Source: Leeuwenhoekiella sp. (GTDB taxonomy: Bacteria; Bacteroidota; Bacteroidia; Flavobacteriales; Flavobacteriaceae). Taken from it: a stretch of 64,000 nucleotides of DNA. The stretch covers positions 1-64,000 of the forward strand of contig PAPI01000011.1 of NCBI GenBank assembly GCA_002708845.1, in the 5' to 3' direction. Made by a program: the position numbers and the translations under genes. The notes beneath the pieces were generated by a model. It saw nothing but the letters and a program-made list of their open reading frames with translations. It ran no database searches and had not been told where the DNA came from. The first letter of the stretch is position 1. Each line of letters starts with the position of its first letter. Positions 8,862 to 18,100 of this stretch are shown piece by piece.

Positions 8862-11348
8862 ATGAGGAATTTAATATGGGCTTTGAGTATTTTTATGTTT
8901 GTAAGCAGCTGTAAAAAGCATCCCGATACGGAAACAGACCTCATACATCTAATTCCTCAAAAAACAGCTGCAATACTTAGAATCCCGCAATGGGAGGATT
9001 TTAAGAACACTCTCAAAAGCTCTAAATTCATAAAATCCGGTTCTGAAACAAAGCTCTATAAAGGGCTTTATACCAAAAGTAATCTCTTAAAGCATTTTAA
9101 TCCTTCAAAAGAATCCTACATAACCTGGATTTCCTTAGGTGATGACGACTATGACCTTGCCTTTATAACCAAAGCTTCCAAAAATTTAATTCCGGCAGAT
9201 TCTGCTTTTACCAGGGGTATAAATTCGTACCTCTATGAAGGGACTGCTATCAACGGTATTAAAATTAACGATACTGAAATTTTTTACATTAGTAATGACT
9301 CCTACTTTCTCGCAAGTACATCAAAACTGATTCTTGAGAACACCATACTGCAGTCCAATTCTGGTCGCGATCCGGAAGACCAATCACTCAAAAAAATACT
9401 CAAAACAAGCTCAGCACAAAGTCCTAATCTTTTTATCAACGGCGCTTATTACAAATCGCTTTTTAGGGAGATTTTTGATCATTATAGATTTCAGAATTCA
9501 AAACCTGCATTTGATTGGGTTGCAATTGACCTGGAAATTGAGCCCGATGCACTAGAAATGAATGGTGTTTTGCAATTCAGCCCCCAATCCAATCAAAGTT
9601 CTCAACTTTTAGCGCACTTAGAACCGGTCTTTTCCAATATTGCTGACTTCATACCGGTTTCTGCTCGCGGTTATTCCTATTTTAATATACAGGATTGGGA
9701 AACCTATAGATCCAATCTTGCCGCCTATCGGGGAGCCTTATTAAAAGATTTTCAGATTTCAATAGATGATTTGATGAATACCGCTAAAGGTATTGGCAAC
9801 ATAGCCTACGAAGATTATTCCATTTTAGTGGCTGAAGTTTCTGATGCAGAAAACGCTGAAATCTATCTGCGGTCTATTTCTAGCGAAGCTGAAATTTTCC
9901 GGGAATTACCTTTGCGTAAACTCAACGACTCCACGCTCTTTCAATCAGCTTTTAAAGAGCTTTTTAATCCCCCGCCGGTTCACTATTACATCTCTTGGGA
10001 AAATCACTTTTTCTTTGCCAAAACGAGGGAAGAACTCAAGGATTTAACCGCAAATTATCAAAACGGAGCGGTTCTGGGTAACGATGCCTCTTACAAACAA
10101 TTCAGAAAAAATCTTAGCGACACCTACACCGCAGAATACTACGCAAACATCCCTAAATCTTTAAATTATTTATCGAAAAAACTGAGTAAGGAAAATGCTC
10201 AGGGCTTAAAAGATACCGACTTAAAATCCTCTCCGCATACTGCACTTCAGCTCAGTGCTTCTGATGACTATATTTATCTTAACGGTGGTGTTTATAAAAC
10301 TCCGGTTTCCCAAACCAAATCTCAGGTTGTTCAAATTGCAAGTGTCAAACTGGAAAATGACTTACTAAACGCACCGCAACTCCTAAAAAACTACCGGACA
10401 AAAGGACAAAATATTTTAGTTCAGGATGTTTCAAACACCTTATACCAAATCAATCAAAATGGAAAGATTGACTGGAAAAGACAGCTTGACGGTCCTATTC
10501 TTGGCAAAATTGAACAGGTAGATCTTTACAAAAACGGAAGGCTTCAATATGCATTTGTGACGCCAAAGCATTTTTACGTGATTGCCAGTGATGGCAACAT
10601 TGTAAAGCCCTTTGACATAGATTACAAAAACACAATTACTCAGCCTCTTGCTGTTTTTGATTATGATGGCAACAGAGAATACCGTTTTGTCCTGGTTCAG
10701 GATCGTGAAGTACGCATGCTCGACCGCGAAGCCAATAATGTCAAGGGTTTCAAATATGACAAAGCCGAAACCAGCATTAGCAGGAAACCCCAACACCTGC
10801 GTATAAGCAATAAAGATTATCTGCTCTTTCCTTTAGAAAATGGCGAGCTCAAAATTTTAAGCAGGACCGGCGATGTTCGTGTAAAAGTCAACGAACGATT
10901 TCAATTCTCTGATTACCCAGTATTTACTGAAAAATCGAATTTTATTGTTGTAGAGCCAAACGGAACAAAAATTTCTATTTCGCAAAGCGGAAAAGTTACC
11001 CGGTCTACACCAAATAAAGATACTGAGATACTTTTTGCCCGCAATCGAAATATCGAAGCTAAGCTGGCAGAAAACGTGCTGAGCATCGAGTCTACAGAAA
11101 TTGAGCTGGATTTGGGTATTTACAAAGGGCTTCAGGTCTTTACAGTAGGATCATCATCGTACGTTACGCTTACAGATTTGCAGACCAACAAAGCACAGAT
11201 ATACTCCTCTAAAGGTGAGTTGCTTCCCAATTTTCCCGTATATGCGGCTTCCACAGTAGATTTGGCAGCTTCAGGAAGCACAGGAAATCTCTTACTTGTT
11301 TGCAAGGGTGAGTCAGACAGCGTTATTATCTATCAGATCAACCCATAA
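8862..11348 (+). CDS. large lipoprotein of unknown function, beta-propeller-like C-terminal half
   Basis: This is an 828-residue product with a lipoprotein signal (MFVSSCKKHP, Cys near residue 17). Residues ~20-450 are mixed alpha/beta with several DUF3352-like stretches. Residues ~480-828 contain repeated short beta-rich units with DG and NG turns (QNGKIDWKRQLDGPILG, FDYDGNREYRFVLVQD, KGELLPNFPVYA). These resemble blades of a PQQ- or WD-type propeller. I do not recognise a named family with certainty. It follows rnhB in the same direction and may be co-transcribed. It probably faces the periplasm or the surface; function unknown. Confidence 0.7.
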   Translation: MRNLIWALSIFMFVSSCKKHPDTETDLIHLIPQKTAAILRIPQWEDFKNTLKSSKFIKSGSETKLYKGLYTKSNLLKHFNPSKESYITWISLGDDDYDLAFITKASKNLIPADSAFTRGINSYLYEGTAINGIKINDTEIFYISNDSYFLASTSKLILENTILQSNSGRDPEDQSLKKILKTSSAQSPNLFINGAYYKSLFREIFDHYRFQNSKPAFDWVAIDLEIEPDALEMNGVLQFSPQSNQSSQLLAHLEPVFSNIADFIPVSARGYSYFNIQDWETYRSNLAAYRGALLKDFQISIDDLMNTAKGIGNIAYEDYSILVAEVSDAENAEIYLRSISSEAEIFRELPLRKLNDSTLFQSAFKELFNPPPVHYYISWENHFFFAKTREELKDLTANYQNGAVLGNDASYKQFRKNLSDTYTAEYYANIPKSLNYLSKKLSKENAQGLKDTDLKSSPHTALQLSASDDYIYLNGGVYKTPVSQTKSQVVQIASVKLENDLLNAPQLLKNYRTKGQNILVQDVSNTLYQINQNGKIDWKRQLDGPILGKIEQVDLYKNGRLQYAFVTPKHFYVIASDGNIVKPFDIDYKNTITQPLAVFDYDGNREYRFVLVQDREVRMLDREANNVKGFKYDKAETSISRKPQHLRISNKDYLLFPLENGELKILSRTGDVRVKVNERFQFSDYPVFTEKSNFIVVEPNGTKISISQSGKVTRSTPNKDTEILFARNRNIEAKLAENVLSIESTEIELDLGIYKGLQVFTVGSSSYVTLTDLQTNKAQIYSSKGELLPNFPVYAASTVDLAASGSTGNLLLVCKGESDSVIIYQINP

Positions 11349-11533
11349 GTATAAGCATCTGAAATTTAACCTGTTAAATAATCTTTCAAATACAATATAT
11401 CTCAGAGTTATAATGTATTTTTATATGACGCAAGCATTTTCCCCTTTTCTGAAAAAAGCAAATCAGTTTTCCCTGTAGCTTTTATCAGGTATGCTGCAAT
11501 CCCCTTTTTATTTAAAAAGAAATGCAGCCCATT

Positions 11534-12247
11534 ATGAAAACAATTCTCAACCTATTCGGAGTTCTGCTGATTCCATTTTTAGTCAGCGCTCAAATTGAAA
11601 ATCAATCCAGTGATTTACTGGAGGAGGTGTCTAATCTGACCTACGCCACTTTAAATCCTGAAAACCAAGTCACCTCCGAAACGTTCTACGAAGTGACGTC
11701 ATCATTTAACATCTTAAGCGGCAAAAAGGTGGTACTAATGGCTAAAGAAAAACCATTAGAAGACCCTGTAAATGCTACCTATAATTACATTGAGCAGGAT
11801 AAGCACGGCATGACCCTGAATATAAGAAACATCGTCCCTGCGTTTATGTTTGATTTGTATAGCAATATGCAGATCAATCTCGCATCAGGCGATTTTCAAG
11901 TACCTGTAGCCTTCAATAAAGATCAGCTACTCCCTGACATCACGCTCAAGATTAGCGCAAGCATTACTCCAATTATACATACATTAGAATATAACCTTAA
12001 AGAAAGACGTGTTGTAAAGAAAGAAACAGTAAAAACTACTGCTGGTACGTTTGAATGTCTTGTTATAGAATCCAAAACACACTTCTTACCAAAAAGCGAT
12101 AAAGACGGAAGTTTAACACAATGGTTTGCACCGGGCATCGGTCTCATTAAACAAATGCATTACGATAAAAATGGCGTAATGACTGGGTTAACACTATTGA
12201 CAGGCATCAATACTACAGAAGTCAGCTCTGGGTTTGCACAGAATTAG
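11534..12247 (+). CDS. secreted TapB/DUF3108-like protein
   Basis: The preferred start (ATG 11534) gives a signal peptide MKTILNLFGVLLIPFLVSA and a mature protein of about 218 residues. An upstream ATG at 11522 adds four residues. The body has the DUF3108/TapB-like layout: a beta-rich domain, then VKTTAGTFECLVIESKTHF and TQWFAPGIGLIKQMHYDKNG, a characteristic C-terminal motif of these periplasmic proteins. Exact function is unknown. Its last 26 bases overlap the 3' end of the convergent lipB gene. Confidence 0.65.
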   Translation: MKTILNLFGVLLIPFLVSAQIENQSSDLLEEVSNLTYATLNPENQVTSETFYEVTSSFNILSGKKVVLMAKEKPLEDPVNATYNYIEQDKHGMTLNIRNIVPAFMFDLYSNMQINLASGDFQVPVAFNKDQLLPDITLKISASITPIIHTLEYNLKERRVVKKETVKTTAGTFECLVIESKTHFLPKSDKDGSLTQWFAPGIGLIKQMHYDKNGVMTGLTLLTGINTTEVSSGFAQN

Positions 12248-12947
12248 GATTGCTAAATTCAGCTTCAAATAAAACTTTAAAATGTTGAAGCAGTTTTTGC
12301 TTTACCTCGGCCTCGTCTACCTGAACCTTACCTAGCTCTACATTGAGCGAGGTCACAGCTTTCTCTTTAATCCCACAAGGGACGATATTGTCAAAATAAC
12401 CCAAATCTGCATTTACATTAAATGCAAAGCCGTGCATAGTGACCCATCTGCTTGCCCGCACCCCCATAGCACAAATCTTCCGAGCGAAGGGCGTGCCCAC
12501 ATCTAACCATACTCCGGTTTCCCCAGGAGATCTTTCGGCCTTAAGGCCATAATCAGCAAGCGTAAGTATGATCGTTTCTTCTAAGAAACGCAGATACTTG
12601 TGAATATCTGTAAAGAAATTTTCAAGATCTAAAATAGGATATCCCACAATCTGACCGGGACCGTGATACGTAATGTCCCCTCCCCGATTGATCTTATAAA
12701 ACCTTGCATTCTTTGCTGCTAGTTGCTCTTCAGTAACAAGCAGATTTTTTATATCCCCACTTTTACCCAGCGTGTAAACGTGAGGGTGTTCTACAAACAA
12801 AAAGTAATTGGGCGTTGGATGGTTGGTCTCTTCCCTTCGGTTTTTGATCTTCAAATCCAGGATTGACTTAAAAAGTTCTTCCTGATAATCCCAAACCTCT
12901 TTATAGTCCCGATTGCCTAAATCTTCAAGTTGTATCTGCTTATTCAT
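12222..12947 (-). CDS. lipB: lipoyl(octanoyl) transferase LipB
   Basis: The product transfers octanoate from acyl carrier protein to lipoate-dependent enzymes such as the E2 subunits and the glycine-cleavage H protein. Visible motifs are RGGDITYHGPGQIVGYPIL (the family signature), the segment KICAMGVRASRWVTMHGFAFN with the conserved Lys and His, and VPCGI with the catalytic Cys. I use ATG 12947 (MNKQIQLEDLG, 241 residues). The longer frame begins with TTG and adds only MYLCI. It overlaps the convergent TapB-like gene by 26 bases. Likely transcribed alone. Confidence 0.96.
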   Translation of the reverse strand: MNKQIQLEDLGNRDYKEVWDYQEELFKSILDLKIKNRREETNHPTPNYFLFVEHPHVYTLGKSGDIKNLLVTEEQLAAKNARFYKINRGGDITYHGPGQIVGYPILDLENFFTDIHKYLRFLEETIILTLADYGLKAERSPGETGVWLDVGTPFARKICAMGVRASRWVTMHGFAFNVNADLGYFDNIVPCGIKEKAVTSLNVELGKVQVDEAEVKQKLLQHFKVLFEAEFSNPNSVQTQS

Positions 12948-12982
12948 AATACAAAGATACAATTCCTTTAAAGAGACCTACT

Positions 12983-13135
12983 TTACTTTTTATTGACAAT
13001 AACCAACGCAGCAATGACACCGGGAATCCAGCCGCAAAACTATAAAACCGTAACGATAAGAACAGAACCACAGCCCTTGTCTAATACTGCGAGAGGTGGC
13101 AAAAAAATAGCGATCAAAGCTCTGAAAAAACTCAT
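12983..13135 (-). pseudogene. YqaE/Pmp3 family membrane protein, interrupted by an in-frame stop
   Basis: The reverse complement reads MSFFRALIAIFLPPLAVLDK then GCGSVLIVTVL, a TAG at codon 32 (13040-13042), then FCGWIPGVIAALVIVNKK and TAA. Except for the stop, this is a complete 50-residue Pmp3/YqaE proteolipid (two membrane helices, LPPLAV and GWIPGVI motifs). The frame is intact on both sides, so the lesion is a single nonsense codon. The Pmp3 family modulates membrane potential or salt tolerance. An intact divergent member lies at 55654-55809. It could also be a sequencing error. Confidence 0.8.
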
Positions 13136-13201
13136 TTTAAATGTGATTGATGATGATTGATGTATCTATAGGTATAAAATTATAAGCTTTCGTTACAATC
13201 A

Positions 13202-13232
13202 TTGATTTCTAGACGATGAGTTGCTATATTTG
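13202..13232 (+). promoter_or_regulatory. promoter of lysS
   Basis: TTG at 13202-13204 and TATATTTG at 13225-13232, separated by 20 bases, match the Bacteroidota -33/-7 pattern. Like the rRNA boxes, the -7 element is followed by a GC-rich CCCGC. The lysS ATG is 55 bases downstream of the -7 box. Confidence 0.65.
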
Positions 13233-13287
13233 CCCGCTTAATAAACGATGCGAGCATTTATTTTAATTGCTTAACAAAGACCGAAAT

Positions 13288-14982
13288 ATGCAACTTTCAG
13301 AACAGGAACAAATACGCCGCGAAAAACTTGCCGAATTACGCAAACTAAACATCAATCCCTACCCTGCAGATTTATACCCTGTAGACCATACCGCCACACA
13401 GATCAAAAAGAATTTTGAAGAAGGTAAAAAGGTTGTAATCGCTGGTAGATTAATGTCACGCAGAATACAGGGCAAAGCTTCGTTTGCTGAGTTGCAGGAT
13501 TCCACAGGCCGAATTCAGGTCTATTTTAATCGTGATGAAATTTGCCCGGGAGAGGATAAAACGCAATACAATGACGTTTACAAAAAACTTCTGGATATCG
13601 GTGATTTTATAGGTATTGAGGGGGATTTATTTACCACTCAGGTAGGCGAAAAAACCGTAATGGTAAAAAAATTCACGTTGCTGAGTAAGGCTTTAAAGCC
13701 ACTTCCGTTACCAAAAGTCGATAAGGACGGAAACGAGTTTGATAAATTCAACGATCCTGAAATGCGCTACCGTCAGCGGTACGCTGATCTAGTGGTTAAC
13801 CCAAAAGTGAAGGAAGTATTTGTAAAGCGAACCAAGCTTTTTGCCGCAATGCGGAATTTCTTCAACGACGCCGGTTATTTTGAAGTAGAAACCCCAATTC
13901 TCCAGTCTATTCCGGGGGGTGCTGCTGCGCGTCCCTTTGTGACGCATCACAATGCTTTAGATATTCCACTTTACCTGCGTATTGCTAATGAATTGTACCT
14001 AAAGCGTCTTATCGTTGGTGGTTTTGACGGGGTTTATGAATTTTCTAAAAACTTCAGAAATGAAGGAATGGACCGCACGCACAACCCTGAGTTTACCGCG
14101 ATGGAAATCTACGTGGCTTACAAAGATTATAACTGGATGATGAAGTTTACCGAAAATCTGCTTGAGCATTGCGCAATGGAGGTTAACGGTACTACCGAAG
14201 CTACTTTCGGGCAACATAAAGTAGATTTTAAAGCTCCGTATGCACGGGTTACGATGACCGATGCCATCAAGCAATTTACAGGCTACGACATTACAGGCAA
14301 GACCGAAGAAGAACTTCGCGAAGCTGCTCTGGGTATGGGACTTCAAGTTGATGAAACTATGGGCAAAGGAAAGCTTATAGATGAGATTTTTGGCGAAAAA
14401 TGTGAAGGCAATTTTATACAGCCTACATTCATTACAGACTACCCCAAAGAGATGAGTCCGTTATGTAAAGAGCACCGTGAAAACCCGGAATTAACTGAAC
14501 GTTTTGAACTTATGGTTTGCGGTAAAGAAATCGCAAATGCCTATTCAGAACTCAACGATCCTATAGATCAGCGTGAGCGTTTTGAAGAGCAACTTAAATT
14601 GGCTGAAAAGGGCGATGATGAAGCTACAGAATTTATAGATCAGGATTTCTTAAGAGCACTAGAGTATGGGATGCCGCCTACTTCAGGACTAGGCATCGGG
14701 ATGGATCGCTTAATTATGTTTTTGACAAACAATCAGTCTATTCAGGAAGTACTATTCTTCCCACAAATGAAACCCGAACGCAAAAAAGTAGAACTCAGCG
14801 AAGAGGAAAAAACCATTTTTGCCATTCTTAAAAAGGAAAAATCATTGGAGCTAGATCAACTCAAAGATGCCAGCGGCCTCAGCAATAAGAAATGGGATAA
14901 AGGGATTAAAGGCCTTACCAAACAGAAACTTGCCAAAGTAGAGAAGGAAGGAGACAGTCTTACCGTCTCGCTCATTCAATAA
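13288..14982 (+). CDS. lysS: lysyl-tRNA synthetase, class II
   Basis: This charges tRNA-Lys in the cytoplasm. The N-terminal OB-fold (residues ~55-165; GRLMSRRIQGKASFAELQD) is followed by the class II core with motif 2 (FRNEGMDRTHNPEFTAMEIY) and motif 3 (PPTSGLGIGMDRLIMFLT). ATG 13288 (MQLSEQEQ, 564 residues) is preferred over the upstream TTG, which would add MLNKDRN. After the core, where many LysRS end, about 60 extra residues (ELSEEEKTIFAILKKEKSLE onward) resemble a small winged-helix domain seen in Bacteroidota enzymes. A strong terminator follows. Confidence 0.97.
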   Translation: MQLSEQEQIRREKLAELRKLNINPYPADLYPVDHTATQIKKNFEEGKKVVIAGRLMSRRIQGKASFAELQDSTGRIQVYFNRDEICPGEDKTQYNDVYKKLLDIGDFIGIEGDLFTTQVGEKTVMVKKFTLLSKALKPLPLPKVDKDGNEFDKFNDPEMRYRQRYADLVVNPKVKEVFVKRTKLFAAMRNFFNDAGYFEVETPILQSIPGGAAARPFVTHHNALDIPLYLRIANELYLKRLIVGGFDGVYEFSKNFRNEGMDRTHNPEFTAMEIYVAYKDYNWMMKFTENLLEHCAMEVNGTTEATFGQHKVDFKAPYARVTMTDAIKQFTGYDITGKTEEELREAALGMGLQVDETMGKGKLIDEIFGEKCEGNFIQPTFITDYPKEMSPLCKEHRENPELTERFELMVCGKEIANAYSELNDPIDQRERFEEQLKLAEKGDDEATEFIDQDFLRALEYGMPPTSGLGIGMDRLIMFLTNNQSIQEVLFFPQMKPERKKVELSEEEKTIFAILKKEKSLELDQLKDASGLSNKKWDKGIKGLTKQKLAKVEKEGDSLTVSLIQ

Positions 14983-15004
14983 AATTTACAAATAACTTTT
15001 TATC

Positions 15005-15032
15005 AAAGCCTTTCAGAAAACTGAAAGGCTTT
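15005..15032. terminator. bidirectional terminator between lysS and the small membrane protein gene
   Basis: AAAGCCTTTCAG (15005-15016), a four-base AAAA loop and CTGAAAGGCTTT (15021-15032) form a 12-pair stem followed by further T residues on the plus strand. It serves lysS and, read the other way, the convergent gene ending at 15035. Confidence 0.88.
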
Positions 15033-15034
15033 TT

Positions 15035-15289
15035 TTATTGATTAAAAACCGCGGTTAAAATACCGATGCCTCCTGCCAGGAATAAGAAGCCGAGAACGAT
15101 GATGAGGACGATCAAGGCGATAAGTAATTTACCTTTTGCCCATTCTTGCAAATGCAGATTTTCACTGCTGCTAAATGCCCATACCAGAAGCATTATAAAC
15201 CCTACAATTGGAATACTTGAAATAAAGATATACAGTGCCCAGCGTTTGGCACCCAATGGATTTTGTGGTTGTGAGTAGATGTCGTTCAT
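15035..15289 (-). CDS. small two-helix inner-membrane protein of unknown function
   Basis: The product has 84 residues. A polar N-terminus (MNDIYSQPQNPLGAKRW) precedes a first membrane segment (ALYIFISSIPIVGFIMLLVWAF). A short polar loop (SSSENLHLQEWAKGK) and a second segment (LLIALIVLIIVLGFLFLAGG) follow. I do not recognise a named family, although the layout resembles small membrane proteins that recur in flavobacteria. It sits alone between two terminators. Confidence 0.65.
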   Translation of the reverse strand: MNDIYSQPQNPLGAKRWALYIFISSIPIVGFIMLLVWAFSSSENLHLQEWAKGKLLIALIVLIIVLGFLFLAGGIGILTAVFNQ

Positions 15290-15412
15290 AATCGCATATT
15301 TAAACTATCAGTAAACCCTCAGTAGAAAATGTTACAAGAGATTGCAAAGTTTTTGATTTAAACCTTTTCGCAATTCGAAAGTCATAAGAACATAACTTTA
15401 AAATAAAGAAAT

Positions 15413-15904
15413 ATGAAAAAATTAGCTTTAATCCTTACGATTATGATAAGCTGTACTGCTTTCGCACAACGTGACGGACGCCAGGATCGATTGAAAAAAA
15501 TGATGGAAGCCAGTCCTGAGGAAATGGCTGATATTCAAACCAAGCGTCTTACCCTGGCTCTTGTTCTAGACGATAAACAGCTGAAAGCAATTTATGACCT
15601 GGAGCTTGCGGCTGCCAAAGAGCGCAAAGCTCATTGGCAGGAACGTGCTGAGAAGATGAAAAGTGGCGAAAAACCCACTGAAGAAGAACGTGCGGCAATG
15701 CGTGAAAATCGCAAAGATCGCTATGCTGCAATGCTTGACAAGCAAATCGCGCATCAGGAAAAAATGCAGAAAATCCTTAATGAAGAGCAGTTTGACCAGT
15801 GGCGCAAAATGAAGATGAAGCAAAAACAGCGTATGACTATGCGAGACGGAAAACGCAGAGAGCGCCCTGAAGGCCGCAGAAGAACTAATGGTGAGCGCAA
15901 GTAA
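15413..15904 (+). CDS. periplasmic Spy/CpxP-like or DUF4890-like charged helical protein
   Basis: The 163-residue protein has a signal peptide (MKKLALILTIMISCTAFAQ) and a mature part that is almost all helix and very rich in Lys, Arg, Glu and Met. A motif TKRLTLALVLDDKQLKAIYD and a final QMEKILNEEQFDQWRKM-type helix (as KMQKILNEEQFDQWRKMKMK) recall the LTxxQ-like repeats of Spy/CpxP chaperones and metal-resistance proteins. The tail is strongly basic (RRERPEGRRRTNGERK). Function as a periplasmic chaperone or stress protein is inferred. It ends before a shared terminator. Confidence 0.65.
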   Translation: MKKLALILTIMISCTAFAQRDGRQDRLKKMMEASPEEMADIQTKRLTLALVLDDKQLKAIYDLELAAAKERKAHWQERAEKMKSGEKPTEEERAAMRENRKDRYAAMLDKQIAHQEKMQKILNEEQFDQWRKMKMKQKQRMTMRDGKRRERPEGRRRTNGERK

Positions 15905-15919
15905 CTCGAAAATCATTAA

Positions 15920-15953
15920 AAAATCCCCTTTGAATTAAATCAAAGGGGATTTT
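15920..15953. terminator. bidirectional terminator between the Spy-like gene and hemL
   Basis: AAAATCCCCTTTGA (15920-15933) and TCAAAGGGGATTTT (15940-15953) pair perfectly over 14 bases around a six-base loop, with A and T tracts on both flanks. It separates the convergent genes ending at 15904 and 15974. Confidence 0.88.
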
Positions 15954-15973
15954 TACTTTTAAAGCTTTTAGTT

Positions 15974-17266
15974 TTATTTCAGACCTGGAGCTACTTTATT
16001 CACCGCATTAATGGTTTCGTCCAAATCCTCGTAGGTTAAAGCATCGGTAATAAACCAGGTTTCATAGGCGCTGGGTGCGATATAAATCCCTTCCGATAGC
16101 ATCCCGTGAAAAAACTTTTTAAAGGTATCTGTCGCTGCATTTGAAGCTGAAGCAAAATCGGTGACCGGCTTTTCCGCAAAATGCACTGAAATCATAGAAC
16201 CGAGCCTGTTTATAGTATGCACCACGCCATTTTCGGTCAATACTTTTGCAATGCCTTTATGCAGGTATTCGGTTTTTTCCTCAAGACGTTTAAATATTTC
16301 AGGGTCAGAGTCCAGTGCCCTTAACATCGCCAGACCCGCGGCCATAGCCAGAGGGTTTCCGCTCAACGTTCCCGCCTGATACACGGGACCTACCGGCGCC
16401 AGATAATCCATAATTTCATTGCGTGCTGCAAATGCTCCTACAGGTAAACCGCCTCCTATCACCTTTCCAAAGGTTACAATATCAGCTTGTATACCCATCA
16501 ATTCCTGAACACCACCGGCAGCCAATCTAAAACCGGTCATCACCTCATCAAAAATGAGCAGGGTATTATGCGTATCACAAAGTTCGCGCAATCCTTGAAG
16601 AAACCCTTCGGCGGGAGGAATACAACCCATATTTCCGGCAACGGGCTCAATAATTATGGCTGCTATTTCATTTTCATTGGCTTCAAAAAGCTTTTGAACT
16701 TCCGCCAGGTTATTATACGGTGCAAGCAAGGTATCCTTTGCCGTACCGGCTGTAACACCGGGACTATTGGGTGTACCAAAAGTAACAGCACCACTACCCG
16801 CCTGTATCAAGAAAGAATCTGAATGCCCGTGGTAACAACCCGCGAATTTGATAATCTTATCCCTACTTGTAAAACCACGTGCAAGACGCACCGCGCTCAT
16901 ACAGGCCTCGGTACCGCTGTTTACAAATCGTATTTTATCAATACCCGGAACCATTTTTACCGCAAGCCGTGCGATTTCGGTTTCGATTTGCGTAGGCATC
17001 CCAAAAGAAGTTCCTTTCTGCGCTTTCTCCACAACAGCATCTACAACCGGCTTGTAAGCGTGACCTAAAATCATAGGCCCCCAGGAGTTGATGTAATCAA
17101 TCAACCGGTTACCGTCTTCATCATATAAATAAGCACCTTTAGCTTCTTTCACAAAAATGGGATCGCCTCCCACGGCTTTAAAAGCCCGTACCGGAGAGTT
17201 AACTCCACCGGGAATTACCTGTTGTGCTTCTGCAAAAAGTGCACTGCTTCTTTTATAAATCATCAT
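15974..17266 (-). CDS. hemL: glutamate-1-semialdehyde 2,1-aminomutase
   Basis: This PLP enzyme makes 5-aminolevulinate for haem and other tetrapyrroles from glutamate-1-semialdehyde. The 430-residue sequence shows [60 protein letters not shown] and the PLP-lysine region [14 protein letters not shown]. Its ATG overlaps the stop codon of the upstream glucosaminidase gene (TAATG), so it is translationally coupled as the last gene of a three-gene operon. A second ATG directly follows the first. No other haem gene lies nearby. Confidence 0.97.
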   Translation of the reverse strand: MMIYKRSSALFAEAQQVIPGGVNSPVRAFKAVGGDPIFVKEAKGAYLYDEDGNRLIDYINSWGPMILGHAYKPVVDAVVEKAQKGTSFGMPTQIETEIARLAVKMVPGIDKIRFVNSGTEACMSAVRLARGFTSRDKIIKFAGCYHGHSDSFLIQAGSGAVTFGTPNSPGVTAGTAKDTLLAPYNNLAEVQKLFEANENEIAAIIIEPVAGNMGCIPPAEGFLQGLRELCDTHNTLLIFDEVMTGFRLAAGGVQELMGIQADIVTFGKVIGGGLPVGAFAARNEIMDYLAPVGPVYQAGTLSGNPLAMAAGLAMLRALDSDPEIFKRLEEKTEYLHKGIAKVLTENGVVHTINRLGSMISVHFAEKPVTDFASASNAATDTFKKFFHGMLSEGIYIAPSAYETWFITDALTYEDLDETINAVNKVAPGLK

Positions 17267-18099
17267 TAAAATCCATTATACTGTGGGGTAACATTTAACT
17301 GCTGCCCAATGCTTATCGTATTATCACGCAAGCCATTATTCTTTTTCAATTCGTCTACCGTAAGATTATACATACGAGAGATACTGTAAAGGGTTTCTCC
17401 CTTTTTTACAGTGTGCAAAACCACCTTATCAGAAGGTTCTGGCTTAAAGTCTTTAATTTCGGTTCCTAAAACTTCAGCGTCGTAATTATACATCGCATAG
17501 CGCTCTATAATTGCAATAAGTTTTTGCGGATATTTTGGATCTGTGGCGTAACCTGCTTTTCGTAAACCACGAGCCCAACCTTTATAATCATCAGGGTCTA
17601 AATCAAACAAATCTGCATAGCGGCTTCTTCCTGTCAGGAATAGCGAATGATCCCGAAAAGAATATTTGGGATTGCGGTATTTCCGGAAACACTCCCCTTT
17701 TTCATCATCATCATGATACACCACTGCACCAGTCCAATTGTGGCATTTAATACCAAAATGATTATTGGCTTTCTTAGTAAGATTGCCATTACCGGCACCA
17801 CTCTCTAAAACAGCCTGAGCCATCGTAATGCTCGCCGGAATTTTATACAAACGCATTTCTTCTTTTGCTATCGGAGCAAAGTGCTCAATATAATCCTCTA
17901 CTTTATCAAAAGGCGCGTATTCATAAGCCCGTTCTGTTTCCTCGGTCACCGCAGCAGGCGTACGCTCATTTTTGTCTGCCGCTCTTTCTGTGGTTCTTGA
18001 TGATCTAACGCTCACTTTTCGCTTTGAAGCCCGCTTGCTTCCGCCGCAACCCACCAATAGAATACTTATTAAAAGAAGTGTACTTATTTTTTTGATCAT
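17266..18099 (-). CDS. glucosaminidase lipoprotein with C-terminal LysM domain
   Basis: From ATG 18099 the product starts with a lipoprotein signal ([13 protein letters not shown], Cys near residue 18). A longer frame would run into the upstream gene. After a Lys/Arg/Thr-rich linker it has a mannosyl-glycoprotein endo-beta-N-acetylglucosaminidase domain (residues ~80-215) with [20 protein letters not shown] and NNHFGIKCH, FlgJ-like. It ends in a LysM module ([20 protein letters not shown]). It should cleave or bind peptidoglycan from the outer membrane's inner face. The start lies 1 base after the deaminase stop and its stop overlaps the hemL start. Confidence 0.9.
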   Translation of the reverse strand: MIKKISTLLLISILLVGCGGSKRASKRKVSVRSSRTTERAADKNERTPAAVTEETERAYEYAPFDKVEDYIEHFAPIAKEEMRLYKIPASITMAQAVLESGAGNGNLTKKANNHFGIKCHNWTGAVVYHDDDEKGECFRKYRNPKYSFRDHSLFLTGRSRYADLFDLDPDDYKGWARGLRKAGYATDPKYPQKLIAIIERYAMYNYDAEVLGTEIKDFKPEPSDKVVLHTVKKGETLYSISRMYNLTVDELKKNNGLRDNTISIGQQLNVTPQYNGF

Positions 18100-18100
18100 T

